From Procambarus clarkii (taxonomy: Eukaryota > Arthropoda > Malacostraca > Decapoda > Cambaridae), in contig NC_091152.1 in NCBI RefSeq assembly GCF_040958095.1, forward strand, positions 16,839,041-16,903,040: a stretch of 64,000 bases of DNA, read 5' to 3'. Numbering within the stretch: position 1 is the stretch's first letter; each line of letters starts with the position of its first letter. Made by a program: the position numbers and the translations under genes. Below, piece by piece: positions 1 to 11,461 of the stretch. Below the pieces are notes generated by a model. That model searched no databases, had not been told where the DNA came from, and saw only the letters and a list, made by a program, of their open reading frames with translations.

Positions 1-404
1 CTCCTAACTGAGGTGTGAGTAGCTGGTGCGAGAGTCCAAGGCTGCCCCTCCCGGGGAGGGAAGGGCTGTGCGGACAAGCAGTGTGGTGGCGGTGAATGAC
101 GTTTGCTTGTTTCCTTTTTCTTTTGGGGGAGTTCTGTTTCTCTGTTCGGTCTTGGGTTTTTTGCATTTTCCTACCACGTGGGATTTGTTTTGAAATGCCT
201 ACCTCTTTGGGTGCATAACCCCGGTCGATGGCAGATGGAATACCCCAAATACAAAGGGCTTTTCCTAGGGCCATTGCTTCCTGTGACTCTCTGAGGGGCC
301 ATGTTCTGGCTAGTGGTCCTTATTAGGTAGAACTCCATTGACTGAAGCCCCAGACAAATATAGCATATATCAGTCCAATAGCTCCAGGGAGCCTCTGGGG
401 CTCA
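1..404. other. No gene recognised
   Basis: I see no exon, RNA gene or element that I can name here. If the ITIH-like gene continues upstream, this is intronic sequence of that gene. The short open frames lack any recognisable motif. Confidence 0.4.
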
Positions 405-577
405 CCCAGAAAATGGTGTTTCACTACATTCAACGTTGGAGTTTTGTAAACATTAAACTTGAGAGATCTATTGTTTTTGTAAATCATGATGTCCATGAAG
501 GGTAAAGCCCCATTTTCCTCATCCTTAATTGAAAATTTAAGTAAGGGGACTAGAGCATTGAGCTGATCAGTAAACAC
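405..577 (-). mobile_element. Penelope-like element fragment (end of RT domain)
   Basis: The minus-strand frame reads a short block with LPFMDIMIYKN followed by LKFNVYKTPT. This matches the region just after the reverse-transcriptase core of Penelope-like elements (family pattern LPFLDV..R...L.F.VYRKPT). Only about 55 codons survive and the upstream RT core is absent, so it is a dead fragment. A similar phrase on the + strand at about 670-700 is a second, smaller relic. Confidence 0.6.
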
Positions 578-747
578 AAGAGGATCAGTATTGCAGGGCT
601 ATAAACACAAGAGGATCAGTATTGCAGGGCTATAAACACAAGATATCATCCCCATGCCTATACCATACAGGAACAATAGATCTTTCAAGTTTAATGTTTT
701 TAGAAAAGTTACTAAATGTGCTCCCTACCTTGAGTATCCTTCAAGGG

Positions 748-808
748 GGTCAAGAGTTTTCAGTTGTATGTTGGCTTGGAGACCATTCAAGCTTTCCGCA
801 CACTTGAT
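748..808 (+). mobile_element. SINE fragment (tail half)
   Basis: The stretch contains gagttttcagttg and cttggagaccattcaagctt, matching the 3' half of the tRNA-derived SINE at 33006-33140. The tRNA-like head is missing. Confidence 0.45.
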
Positions 809-926
809 ACTCACGCGGCCCTAGCATGTTGACGTGATTTGATGAAATATGTGCCCAAACTCAGTAAATAAATAAATATATAACTGTATATAATGATATT
901 TGCATTTATCTCTTATATTCGTGCAG

Positions 927-3900
927 GTATCATTGTAAATGGTCAGGTAACGTCATCAGTTCAACAGCCGAAGATGACTTACTTTACTTCGTTGTTCCTT
1001 CGTCTTGGAAACGTTAACCTGACAATCACTCCTGATCGCATGGAGGTCGATTGTCTGGGAGAAGATGGAACGCCTCAGGTACAATCTATCTTGTATTCAT
1101 GCATGCTTTGTCTTCCTTGTAAAGTGAAATATTTGATATTAAGAATACAGTAGCATATATCATGGCCATTAGCAATGATAAAAAAAAACTAGGCTTATGG
1201 CTAAACATACAATGTTGTATTGTTAAACTTATCAAAATATTCATTGGTAGAGTAATGGATTTCAAAAAATATTTCCATTATCTACAGTTCTTGGTAATTT
1301 GTTTTTCAAACTTTTTAAAACCAAAATTTTACCTGTCGACACAAAAGTGATACAGGTATGTTGGTATATACCTGTTGATTATACAGGTGTAATCATGATG
1401 AAATTTATTTCCTCGTTAGACTCAATAATGATCAATAATGATAAACTTAATTGATCCCTTCAATCAAGTTTACCATTGAAGAAGTAGTAAATGGGGTGTT
1501 ATCATTTTTGGATTCAAAGATTTATAGAACTTTCAAATTCAGTGTCTACAGGAAAGTAGACACTAATATTTGTTTGTATGATAATACAAACAAATATTAT
1601 TGTAAATATTATTGTAAATATTAGAAATATTATTATCACTAATATTTGTTTGTATGACCATTATTTTTCCAATAATCACATCAAGGTCAAATATTCAGTG
1701 TTTATGTTCCTTGGAGCCTTGAAAGTTTGTAGTCCTGAATTTAATGACGAAGAAATGGTCAAGTTCCGTGAAATGGCGATCAAGTTACAAAACTGTAAAT
1801 GAGTGATTGTTATTGTTCTGCGATAGGGTAAAAAAGGGCTTTTTATAACCATACACCGAAATCCAGTCAGATTTCTTAAGTTATTGGTTCTTCCTTATAC
1901 TGAAAGTCAATCAAAACTGAGCCACATAATAAAAAATCGCAGTATCTTCCTTGTTTTAAGAACATCACTGAACTCTTTCCTTTTCAAGAACCCCCCATAC
2001 TCACCCAAGGGTGAGTATGGGGGTTGTTATATTGTCCTCGCAAAGATTGTAAAAGTTTTTACATTGCCCAGAAAAAATTTGCTAAACACCTCATGCAATA
2101 TGAATATTCAGTAAGAACTTGACAGAAGTCAAATGCAATATTTGTGTATGTTAGATATACCAGTTATGCTATAAACTGAGACTCGGCAAGGTGTGTTTTT
2201 AACAATGGATTCCTTGAGAGGAATTTGATCGAGTCAGCCCTCATCAGTCACCGCAATAATACCCGTACACTTAATACCTACCATGGAGTGTTCAACATAG
2301 GCCCAATTCTATCAAGCAAAATTGCTAGGATGTTAAATTGCATTAGGTTTATAACTTTTACATTATCTGGCCTTTAAGCATTTAACTTTTCATCTAGTAT
2401 TTTGTGTTTACTCTTAAGTACTGTCAGGGTGAAAATGTTAGTTCCAGTAACTTGGTCCATTTTCTGTTTCTTCCCTTGCATCTGCACTAAATCAGACAGA
2501 TGGCTTCAGTGTTTCCTTTACCTAATATCCTGTACATGTATATACAAAAGTAACTTTACCCTGTCTCATCTGCAGGTGAATAGCATCACTAAATCCTTGT
2601 GGCCTTTCTATAAAAATAATGGGAGGAGATATAAGCATGGGCCAGACAAGAGGCTTCGCGCAAGTCCATCCGTCAACCAGACTAATCAGAAGAGACACTT
2701 CGGGCTAAATCAGATTGCTCCCGGGAACCTTGGCCACTACACACCCAGCACAGGTGTTAACCACCACATACACGGAGGCAGTAATCACTACACTTCCAGC
2801 AGCGGTAGGGAGCAAAATATCTTCAAAAAGCCAAGCAGTTACTTTTCCTATGACAGAATCAACAACAGAAATAATCAAGTGCACGTCACAAGCTCCCGGA
2901 CCCGGAGGCTGGGGGACGAGAACACCAAGTACTGCAACCAAAACTCCACCTGGGAGGAAGGAGTCGGGAGAATGTGAGTTTTCTCTGGTCACTAATAATA
3001 ATAATAATAATAAAGCTTCGTGAATCATTAATATTTGATAAGCCATATCAGCTATGGATATTTTCAAAATATGATTTCTAGTTAAGAATACTACTCATTG
3101 TAAAATTGAAGCAATTTTAATCTCTTCTTAAAAGATACGGGAATGTCATGATTGTTTTAAGTAAAAAGAGACATCTGCACGTGACAATGGGAGATGGTTT
3201 GGCCCACTTTGCTGTAGTTCGTTCAAAGAACAAAATTGGACAGCGATTCCTTGGTTTCTACATCAAGGACCAGCAAATTTTATCACACCAGACACATGGA
3301 ATTATTGGTAAGTAAATTCGAGATGTTTTTATGCATTATAAAAATGCTGGTTTACTTAATAAGAATAATATTTAAACATTAAAGAACTCACAAAGAAAAT
3401 TGAATTTAAAATGAATTACTTTCAATGAAAATTGAAAGTATTTATGTGGATAAAATTCTTTAATATTAATGTGTGTGAAATCATGAAAGTGCACAGATCA
3501 CTTGACGGTCTATACAATACAGGAAATGGGGTATCTGGCATTGCCTGGGTATGTCTCCCTCTCTCCCCCTTCCTCTCCCACCCTCTATCTTGTTCTATTT
3601 TTTTTTTTTTTTTTTTTTACCAAGACTAGGGATCATTAGAGTTTTTGAATGAAGTGTGCCTAGTGCAACTGCAAGCAAGAGCTGTAATCCTATCTCAGCT
3701 CAGTTGAAACCTGCTCCTAAAGATTGACCCATTTACTTCATGAGCCTATTATATGCATCAATTATTTATCTCTTAAGTAACACTTATGTAAGGAATAAGA
3801 TAAGCCCGTAGCTAACTGTAATTACCTAAGTGTAGTTACAGGATGAGAGCTACGCTCGTGGTGTCCCGTCTTCCCAGTACTCTTTGTCGTATAACGCTTT

Positions 3901-4564
3901 GAAACTACTGACAGTTTTGCCCTCCACCACCTTCTCACTTAACTTATTCCAATCATCTACCACTCTGTTTGCAAATGAAAACTTTCTAATATTTTCTCTG
4001 CATCTCTGTTTCCTTAGCTAGAATCTGTGTCCTCTTGTTCTTAATGTTGCTGGTTTCAGGAATTCCTCATTGTCAATTGGGTCGATTCCTATTAGTATTT
4101 TATAAGTGGTGATCAGATCACCTCATTTTCTTTTATCTTCTAGTTTTAGCATATTTAACGCCTCTAGTCTCTTCTCATAACTCTCATTCAGTTCCGGAAG
4201 CCATTTTGTAGCATGCCTTTGCATCTTTTCCAGTTTATTGATTCGCTGCTTGAGATTTGGGCACCATATACAACTGATGCATATTACAATTTTGGTCTCA
4301 CATATGTCATGAACAATTTCTTTAGTATTTCACCATCCATGTAATTAAAAGCAAGTTGGAAAGCGATGCATACATGTGCCAGACTCTTCATGTGATCAGT
4401 TGACCTGATCTCTCATGTATCAACATCTTGAGTGAACAAGTCCCCCCCCCTCCCCCCCCCCCCCTGCCACCGCCGCCTCTGCCTCCTCCCTCCCTCCCTC
4501 CCTCCCTCCCTCCCTCCCTCCCTCCCTCCCTCCCTCCCTCCCTCTCCCTCTTTCTCTCTTTCTT

Positions 4565-4597
<33 letters not shown>

Positions 4598-5876
4598 TTC
4601 TCTTTCTCTTTCTCTCTCTCTCTCTCTCTCTTTTTCCCCCCCATTTCCCCCATAATAATATATCATATTATGATCATATTATGATTATTATAATATACTA
4701 CAATATTTACATTAATATATTTACAATATACTACAATATTATTAATATAATATACTGCAATATTTACATTGTAGTAAATACTCAGAAATAAATTTTATTA
4801 TAAATACTGTACTAGTTACATATTTTAAATATTGTATATCAAAATTACAACTATAAGCAATATTGATTTATCAGTCAAGAGTACAGTAAATAGTACTATT
4901 AATTGTTTTCCAATTCATCAATCAGGTCAGTTCATCACTAAGAGTGTGAGATTGATCTCCCCAAACACTCTGGCAGTCAACAGAAACAACACCACGGAGA
5001 ATACGTATGTATTGCCAATTTGTAACACTATAATAATAATAAATTTTTATTCAGGTAAGGTACATACTGTACATACAAGGTAAGATACAAAAGTTGATGG
5101 ATTTATAGATAGAACTAGTACATACAATGCCTAAAGCCACTATTACGCAAAGCATTTCAGGAAGAAACGCATGTGCGTTTCGTGCACTGTGTTGTATAGT
5201 TTTATCACTACCACAACACTTGATGTATACAGATGAATATTTACCCGAAGGCCAGCATCTCTAGAGGCCTCATCAGGGACAGGACAGGACTCGTTAAGAG
5301 TCCCTTCGTTGTTCCTGAATCTATAGCTAAATTTTCAGCTGTAATGTCTTGGTATTGATGGATTCGGCAGGTAGGCGGTTCCACGAGTTTATAGGTCTAT
5401 ATTTATAAGCATTTTTGTTTTCTGTGCATCCCATACCCATCTTGTGGGTGGTAATGGAAAGGGTTACAGAGGCACATAATGGGTTCAGTTCCTGAGCCCA
5501 TTATGTGCCTCTGTAACCCTTTCCATTACCGCCCACAAGATGGGTATGGGGTGCATAATAAATGAACTAAACTAAACTGTGCTGCATTGTGGCGTGTTAA
5601 ACTTGAAACTGTTTCCCTCTTGTATGCATTACATCTGATGTTTTAAAGAAGTGATCATGATTAATACAGTAACAGTAATACAGTAATGATAAAACAATAA
5701 TACAGTAATATTAATATTAATACTGCACCTGTACTATCCTCAGATCACATTACTCTAAGAATAAACAATATTCAAATTAGTAACAAAGTAGATGAAAAAT
5801 TCCTTGGTGTTCTCATTGATAACAAGCTAAATTTCCAGGGCCACATTCAAAATATAGCAAAAAAAGTTTCTAAAAT

Positions 5877-5911
<35 letters not shown>

Positions 5912-8900
5912 TGCATATACAAGAATGTACATAAGGAATGTGAGGATACAAATATGGTAATTACAGTCTTGTAAAGCCACTAGCACGCGCAGCGTTTCGG
6001 GCAGGTCCTTAATCTAAGAAAATTTTAAAGAGGTAAATACTTGCAAACTGTTAGCATTCTTTCTAAGATCAGATTTCAGATTTCAGATTTCAGATGTTTA
6101 TTCAGGTAAGGTATATACATACAAGTGATGTTACATTAATGGTATTTTATTACCATTAATCAGGTATTATGTACCTTGCCCTGCCCTGGTGATGCTGTAT
6201 TACTCTCTTATCTCAATTATGGTATTTGTGCTTGGGGTTTTACTACCCAAAATCATCTACGTCCTCTAATTACACAACACAAATTTGCCATTAGAACAAT
6301 CTCAAACTCTGGCCCCAGACAGCACTCGGTGCCCTTACCTAGATACCAAGTCAATGTACATCCTCTCAACCGTTCTCTATATATTTAAAACTCTGAACTG
6401 TAATGCCAATCCTGACCATAAATGCTTCCTAGAAGGTTATAACAGAACCCATGGGCACCACACCAGAAACAAATACTTATTTGATATTCCATGATATTTG
6501 ATATGATGGATTTATAGATAGGGCTAGTACATACAATGCCTAAAGCCACTATTACGCAAAGCGTTTCGGCATGAAAAACTTAAATGACTAAAGCTTAATA
6601 CTAATTGAGCATAAAGAATAAAATGAGTTGAGAACAAATAAAAAAAGAGATAAAAAGGGGGGAACATGGCTGAAAAAGCAGCACAAATACAATTTACATA
6701 TATATACACATATATACACATACACATACACATACATACACATACATATATATATATATATTAGTATATTTTGGTAGCAGTCTTTCCTGTAGACATATAT
6801 TATTAAATATGACAGAAAAAGTAAGATTAATAATTTGAACACGAATTTTCTCAATATTTCTTATGTTTCTTTTCACTGTCGATGGTAATTGAAAAATCAG
6901 TTCTCCAAAATTCACTTTTATTTCTAGTCTGAAGCGACACTTGAAAGTTTCGTAATAACTTATTACATTTTCAAAGACTTTAGTTTACATACACACACTA
7001 TAACCTGCAAACACTAAACAGATTTCTTACTATGCTATAATTCAAACGGCTTTTCATTTTATATACCTGCATTTGGGTGAGGTGATATGTTACAACAGTT
7101 TTGGATGAGGTGAAAACAAACTTTTCAACACAAGACAGAACACGAAATATTGGGTAATATTGGGTAAATTTAAAGGGGGAAGAATGGAAGTAAATGCAAA
7201 GGGCCTATTGGCCCATATTTCTTGATGCTTCTATATTGGTGCGGAATCTTGAAGTGGGTAGAATATAGTTGTGCATTAATTGGCTGTTGATTGCTGGTGT
7301 TGACTTCTTAATGTGTAGTGCCTCGCAGATATCAAGCCGCCTGCTATCGCTGTATCTATCGATGATTTCAGTGTTTTTTGTTAAGACTTCTCTGTTGATG
7401 GTCTGGTTGTGGTAAGAGATTATATGTTCCTTAATGGAGCCCTGTTGCTTATGCATCGTTAATTGCCTGGAAAGAGATGTTGTTGTCTTGCCTATATACT
7501 GAGTTCTTTGAGGCTTACAGTCCCCAAGCGGGCATTTGAAGGCATAGACGACATTGGTCTCTTTCAAAGCGTTCTGCTTTGTGTCTGGAAAGTTTCTCAT
7601 GAGTAGGTTGGCACTTTTCGTGGTTTCATACTTAATCGTCAATTGTATCTTCTGATTTTTGTCTGAAGGGATAACGTTTCTATTAACAATATCTTTCAGG
7701 ACCCTTTCCTCCGTTTTATGAGCTGTGGAAAAGAAGTTCCTGTAAAATAATGTAATAGGGGGTACAGGTGTTGTGTTAGTTGTCTCTTCAGAAGTTGCAT
7801 GGCATTTCACCTTCCTTCTTATGATGTCTTCAACGAAACCATTGGAGAAGCCGTTGTTGACTAGGACCTGCCTTACCCTACAGAGTTCTTCATCGACTTG
7901 CTTCCATCCTGAGCTGTGGCTGAGAGCATGGTCGACATAAGCGTTAACAACACTCCTCTTGTACCTGTCTGGGCAGTCACTGTTGGCATTGAGGCACTTT
8001 CCTATGTTTGTTTCCTTAGTGTAGACTGCAGTGTGGAAACCCTCTGCTCCTTTCCATGACTGTTACATCTATAACCTGTTTTGTTGTGGTAGCTGCAGGA
8101 TGATGTCGAACTCACTGATTGAGTGACACGCACAGTGGGTCACACTCACTCTCACACTGTGCGAGTGTGTCACTGTGCCACACTGTGTCACACTCACTAT
8201 ACCATATTCACAGTGCCAGTCACTGTGCCACATTCACTGTACCACACTTACTGTGCCAAACACACTTTGCCACATTGTCTCATGGATTGTGCCTCCCTCA
8301 CTGTGCAACACTGTCACCCTATACCACACTCACTGTGACATTCACTGTAGCACACTGTATAACATTCAGAGTACTCAACTAAATGTACTCACCTTGATTT
8401 GCTTGCAGGGTTAAGCTAGGTTCCTAGCCCCACCTTCTGAACGTTCTTAGATGAATGTAATGACTCATTTCTCCTGCTTTTATCATATTTACATTTGAAA
8501 CTTTGAATCGAATTAGCCTCAACGAATTCTACGTCTGACATGTTCCACTTATTGACAACTCTGACATTGAAAAAAGTTCTTTCTGAAGTCCCTGTGACTC
8601 ATTTGCGTCTCGAGTTTCCATCCATGACCCATTGTTCTGCTGTTTTAGAAGCTGTTTTTTATGTTTTTAAAGCTGCAGCAGCTTTAAACACTGCTGCTTT
8701 GTCTACTTTGTCACTTTCCCTTAGGATGGTATACTCTACTCGTAACCTCTCTCTCTCTCTCTCTCCACTCTGATTGTTTTATGTCATCTTGTTGTAGAAC
8801 TCCAGCAAGCTTGTCAAGCAAAATTTTCCTTTACTAAAACCATGCTGGTGCCTCGAGACAAAATTGATCTGTTCTAAATGTTCTACTAGTCTGAATCTGA

Positions 8901-10192
8901 TCAGTCTCTAGCAACTTGCAGGGAATACTTGATAGTGATACGGGTCTGTAGTTTAATGGCTTCTGTCTTTTCCCTTTCTTGTTGATTGGTAATACAATTT
9001 CCAGCAGTTAGGAAGTTATACTGTTTATAGAGAGGAATTAAATATTGTGGCAAGAGGGCTGCACAATGTTTCAGTTGCCTCTTTTAATATCCATGGCGAT
9101 ATTTTGTCTGTTCCCGGGGTTTTTGTCACATCCAGTTCCTGTAGTTGCTTTAGTTCTTCTGGTGTCAGTATTATTTCAGTGAGGCTTTCCTGTGGAATTA
9201 CCTGTTAGGTTTAGGTTCTAAGCTCAGGTGGCAAAGCAGCTTCCAGCTTAAATACTTCCTGAAAGCTTTTGTTAAGTTCCTCAAATACCTCCTCATCATT
9301 TTTCGTGTGTCCTCCCTTACTTTTGTCATGTTTGATTACCTGCTCATTCACAGTCATCTTCCTCCTGACATGACTATGGAACTGTTTTGGCTTAGACTTT
9401 TCTTTGTATGAAACATCATTCCCATACTGCTTCTCTGCCACTCTCTTAGTTTGTGACCTCCTTTCTGGCTCCTTGTATGCATTGTGATTTCCTTCTTTTC
9501 TGTATTTCTGGCATACTCTATTGCTTCTTTTCTTTGCTTTCAGATACTACCTGTTGAACCCTGAGGTAATGCTTGTCTTGCTTCCCTGAAACCTTAGGGG
9601 TGGTGTAAATCTTTCTATAGCTTCTTTGAGTTTGTTCGATACGTAGTCCATCAAATCCTGTGTTAAATTTCTTCTGAGTTATCTTCCCTCTTCTACCCCC
9701 CCCCTCTCCAGAAATTTTCTGACCTGATATTCTCCTCTTCTGCATGCTAACCTTACACACCCTCCATAGTTACATCTTTTTATGGTCTTCATTGTCACTA
9801 TGTATTCAAAGAATAAAATTATTGCACATATTTCATTCTATAAAAGCAGCTACTTTTACTCCATAAAAGCATCTACTTTTACCCTATATAACAGCTACCT
9901 TTACCCTATAAAAACAGCTCCTTTTGCCTTTTAAAAGCAGCAACTTTTACAATAATGACAGTTCAAAGTAATCCTGATGCCAATATATTATCATTGTTGC
10001 AGGGTGAAAGTTGAAGTGAAGAGGCGGAACAAGAAGAACCAGCACAAGCTCTCTCTGGTGTCCGGGGTGTTGAACAAGCGGCGCTCCCTGCTGGAGAAAA
10101 CCCACGTGGAGTGTATCCACATTCAAGGCAGAGGCAGAGGCCTCCTCGACGGTCAACCCAGGGACTATCTGCTGGAGTGCCTCCGCTGCTGA
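927..10192 (+). CDS. Inter-alpha-trypsin inhibitor heavy chain-like protein, C-terminal exons (partial gene)
   Basis: Five phase-compatible exons: 927-1078, 2576-2973, 3135-3307, 4926-5004 and 10003-10192 (stop TGA). Each intron has GT/AG ends, for example donors gtgagt at 2974, gtaagt at 3308 and gtatgt at 5005. The joined protein follows the ITIH C-terminal domain: IVNGQV near the start, HVTMGDGLAHFAV, FLGFYIKDQQILS followed by HQTHGIIGQF, and finally GRGLLDGQPRDYLL at the extreme C terminus. In vertebrates, ITIH proteins are secreted hyaluronan-binding matrix proteins with VIT and vWA domains; those would lie upstream of this window. Exon 2576-2973 adds about 130 residues rich in His, Asn, Ser and Arg, with possible N-glycosylation sites NQT and NST, inside the domain. 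The first exon starts in phase 1, so at least one further exon lies upstream. The last intron (5005-10002) is full of LINE and PLE fragments. Function in this animal is inferred from the family only. Confidence 0.9.
1475..2350 (+). mobile_element. Decayed Penelope-like element in an ITIH intron
   Basis: Broken + strand frames follow PLE order. About 1490-1560 resembles the post-RT block (SFLDSKIYRTFKFSVYRK). About 1660-1800 reads NHIKVKYSVF then RALKVCSPEFNDEE-like residues. About 2050-2345 gives the tail of the GIY-YIG region and HRNNTRTLNTYHGVFNIGPI, a typical PLE C terminus. Several stops and frameshifts show it is inactive. A near-perfect hairpin (ccccatactcaccc and its complement) at about 1990-2025 lies within it. 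Confidence 0.65.
3838..4350 (-). mobile_element. LINE 3' fragment, C-terminal RT tail
   Basis: On the minus strand the decayed frame reads YEKRLEALNMLKLEDKR, DLITTYKILIGID, LRTRGHRF and SSFKALYDKEYW. This is the C-terminal tail also seen in the better LINE copy at 52627-53685 (EERLREMHLTTLEDRR to SFKCRYDRT). It lies in the ITIH intron 3308-4925. Confidence 0.6.
4441..4640 (+). repeat. Pyrimidine-rich microsatellite (C)n, (CCCT)n, (CT)n
   Basis: Runs of C are followed by a long CCCT array and then mixed CT and TTTCTC. Long open frames on both strands (Pro/Ser/Leu or Arg/Glu/Gly) are by-products of the repeat. Confidence 0.95.
4641..4925. other. AT-rich intronic sequence
   Basis: Repeated ataatata and tacaatat words run up to the splice acceptor of the exon at 4926. 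I see no gene or named element. Confidence 0.6.
5036..5190 (-). mobile_element. Solo LINE 3' tail (family 1)
   Basis: Reads, in reverse orientation, the tail that ends the LINE at 16.7-21.9 kb: ttattcaggtaaggtac, then tagctagtacatacaatgcc-type sequence, then aagccactattacgcaaagc. No coding part remains, as expected for strong 5' truncation during target-primed reverse transcription. Confidence 0.7.
5221..5560 (-). mobile_element. LINE 3' relic containing a 60-bp foldback
   Basis: The stretch from about 5250 (aggcctcatcagggacagga, then ggtaggcggttccacg) resembles the 3' part of the older LINE at 12245-12450 on the minus strand. Within it 5425-5485 and 5495-5555 form a near-perfect inverted repeat around a short spacer. 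Confidence 0.45.
5876..6045 (-). mobile_element. Family 2 LINE tail inserted in the copy at 5.7 kb
   Basis: Reverse orientation: (ttta)n, then atacaagaatgtacat, then gtaaagccactagcacgcgc and gcgtttcgggcaggtcctta. The interrupted ORF2 text resumes afterwards with ctgttagcattctttctaag. This is a nested insertion, younger than its host copy. Confidence 0.7.
6075..6150 (-). mobile_element. Short family 1 LINE tail
   Basis: Contains gtttattcaggtaaggtata then tacatacaagtgatgttaca, the last ~55 bases of the family 1 LINE in reverse, ahead of the resumed ORF2 fragment (ttatgtaccttgccctgcc). It is preceded by a three-fold cagattt duplication. Confidence 0.6.
6495..6690 (-). mobile_element. Solo LINE 3' end (family 1), reverse
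   Basis: Reverse complement of the family 1 3' UTR: ctagtacatacaatgcctaa, attacgcaaagcgtttcgg, ttaatactaattgagcataa and gaacatggctgaaaaagcag. A (TA/CA) microsatellite follows at 6690-6765. Confidence 0.75.
6800..8078 (-). mobile_element. Penelope-like element fragment with GIY-YIG-type domain
   Basis: The minus strand runs from the end of the RT region (about 8078, with FHTAVYTKET and NANSDCPDRYKRS) into a 201-codon open frame at 7810-7205. That frame contains NVVYAFKCPLGDC, then QYIGKTTTSLSRQL and the histidine block KEHIISYHN. This is the divergent GIY-YIG-like endonuclease domain with a Cys pair found downstream of RT in Penelope-like retroelements. The N-terminal RT core is missing and there is a frameshift between the RT tail and the 201-codon frame, so it cannot act alone. 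The untranslated 3' part (about 6800-7200) includes cctcacccaaatgcaggta on the minus strand. It lies in the ITIH intron and is a close relative of the copy at 55266-57475. Confidence 0.85.
8110..8375. repeat. Degenerate short tandem repeat (cactgtgcca-like)
   Basis: Imperfect 10-11 bp words such as cactgtgccacact recur over about 250 bases. Several frames stay open because stops are rare in the unit; I do not regard them as genes. Confidence 0.7.
8385..9775 (-). mobile_element. Old LINE remnant (RT tail and EN-RT linker)
   Basis: The 8385-8760 part matches, on the minus strand, the C-terminal tail of the CA-tailed LINE at 51-55 kb (gactctgacattgaaaaaa-like words and ttctttctgaagtccctgtg). 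At 9441-9211 a minus frame reads VFEELNKSFQEVFKLE, the linker between endonuclease and RT in such LINEs. Frames are broken throughout. Confidence 0.6.
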
Positions 10193-10638
10193 GACTGCGA
10201 GACAATGTCGGATAGTATTCTCGAGTTTCTTCTATGAGAAGAGAGGATGATGAAGAGAATTGCGTGTGGTTATGAAGCTTTAACTCGACACTGGACAGTG
10301 TACTGTCCGCTGAGGGTCTGGTAGAGGAAATAGCACAGAATTTTTGGTAATTAGATACAAATCATTAGAGCTTTCTCGGCTGTCACAATCAAGCTTCACT
10401 ATTTTATAGAAGCTAGTTCTTTGTCATGAGTTTTTTTTTTAATTAAGCATTTAAATGTAAATACTCAATTTAGTTTGCTATCTAGTTGACAAGTTTGTTC
10501 TTGAATTCATATATTGTCAATGTATTTCATATTTGTTATCATTGTTTCGTGTGTTATTATAACGTACTCTGTACACTAGAGCTTCATTTGTTTATATTAT
10601 TAAAATGATAGTGAACGATAAGATATGGCAGTAAAATA

Positions 10639-10641
<3 letters not shown>
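10193..10641 (+). other. Presumed 3' UTR and flank of the ITIH-like gene
   Basis: AT-rich sequence follows the TGA at 10190-10192. An ATTAAA at 10599-10604 is a possible but unproven polyadenylation signal. No other feature is visible before the (TA)n tract. Confidence 0.4.
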
Positions 10642-10723
<82 letters not shown>

Positions 10724-11372
10724 GTACCTAGTAGCCAGAACGCACTTCTCAGCCTACTTTGCAAGGCCAGATTTGCCTAATAAGCCAAGTTTTCATGAAT
10801 TAATATATTTTCTCTAATTTTTTTCTTATGAAATGATAAAACTACCCATTTCATTATGTATGAGGTCAATATTTTTTTATTGGAGTTAAAATTATAGTAG
10901 ATATATGACCGAACCTAACCAACCCTTCCTAACCTAACCTAACCTATCTCTATAGGTTAGGTTAGGTTAGGTGGCCGAAAAAGTTAGGTTAGGTTAGGTT
11001 AGGTAGGTTAGGTGGTCGAAAAAGCATTAATTCATGAAAACTTGGCTTATTAGGCAAATCAAGCCTTGCATAGTAGACTGAGAAGTGCGTTCTGGCTACT
11101 AGGTACGACATATATATATATATATAATATATATATATATATAATATATATATATATACATATTTATATATATATACATATTTATATATATATACATATT
11201 TATATATATATACATATTTATATATATATACATATTTATATATATATATACATATTTATATATATATATACATATTTATATATATATATACATATTTATA
11301 TATATATATACATATTTATATATATATATACATATTTATATATATATATACATATTTATATATATATATACA

Positions 11373-11455
<83 letters not shown>
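10642..11455. mobile_element. TIR element with inverted TTAGG telomere-type arrays, in (TA)n (copy 1)
   Basis: The core is 10721-11109 (389 bp). It starts gtcgtacctagtagccagaa and ends with its complement ttctggctactaggtacgac. The terminal inverted repeats are about 84 bp and highly similar, ending with attaat on both sides. Inside, at about 10917-11025, (CCTAA)n faces (TTAGG)n around tctctata, so the middle can itself fold back. Both flanks are long (TA)n; the right flank carries about a dozen ~22-bp units with tacatatttata. No ORF is present, so the element would need a helper in trans. A second copy lies at 33199-33574 with its interior in the opposite orientation. Confidence 0.85.

Positions 11456-11461
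<6 letters not shown>

Larger units (their letters stand above)
5700..6495 (+). mobile_element. Decayed family 1 LINE copy, RT C-terminal part
   Basis: Fragments match ORF2 of the intact LINE: FLGVLIDNKLNFQGHI at about 5795-5850, then after interruptions LSYLNYGICAWG at about 6205-6240 and NHLRPLITQHK. The copy is broken by two inserted LINE tails and by frameshifts, and it has no uninterrupted frame. It sits in the last ITIH intron. Confidence 0.75.

Noticed and set aside
2705-3067. 120-codon minus-strand ORF
   Set aside because: It lies antisense to a well-supported ITIH exon and has no motif.
4388-4791. Arg/Glu-rich and Ser/Leu-rich ORFs
   Set aside because: They are translations of (CCCT)n and (CT)n microsatellites.
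10917-11025. True telomere or chromosome end
   Set aside because: The TTAGG words are few, face each other and lie within a TIR element; unique sequence continues on both sides.
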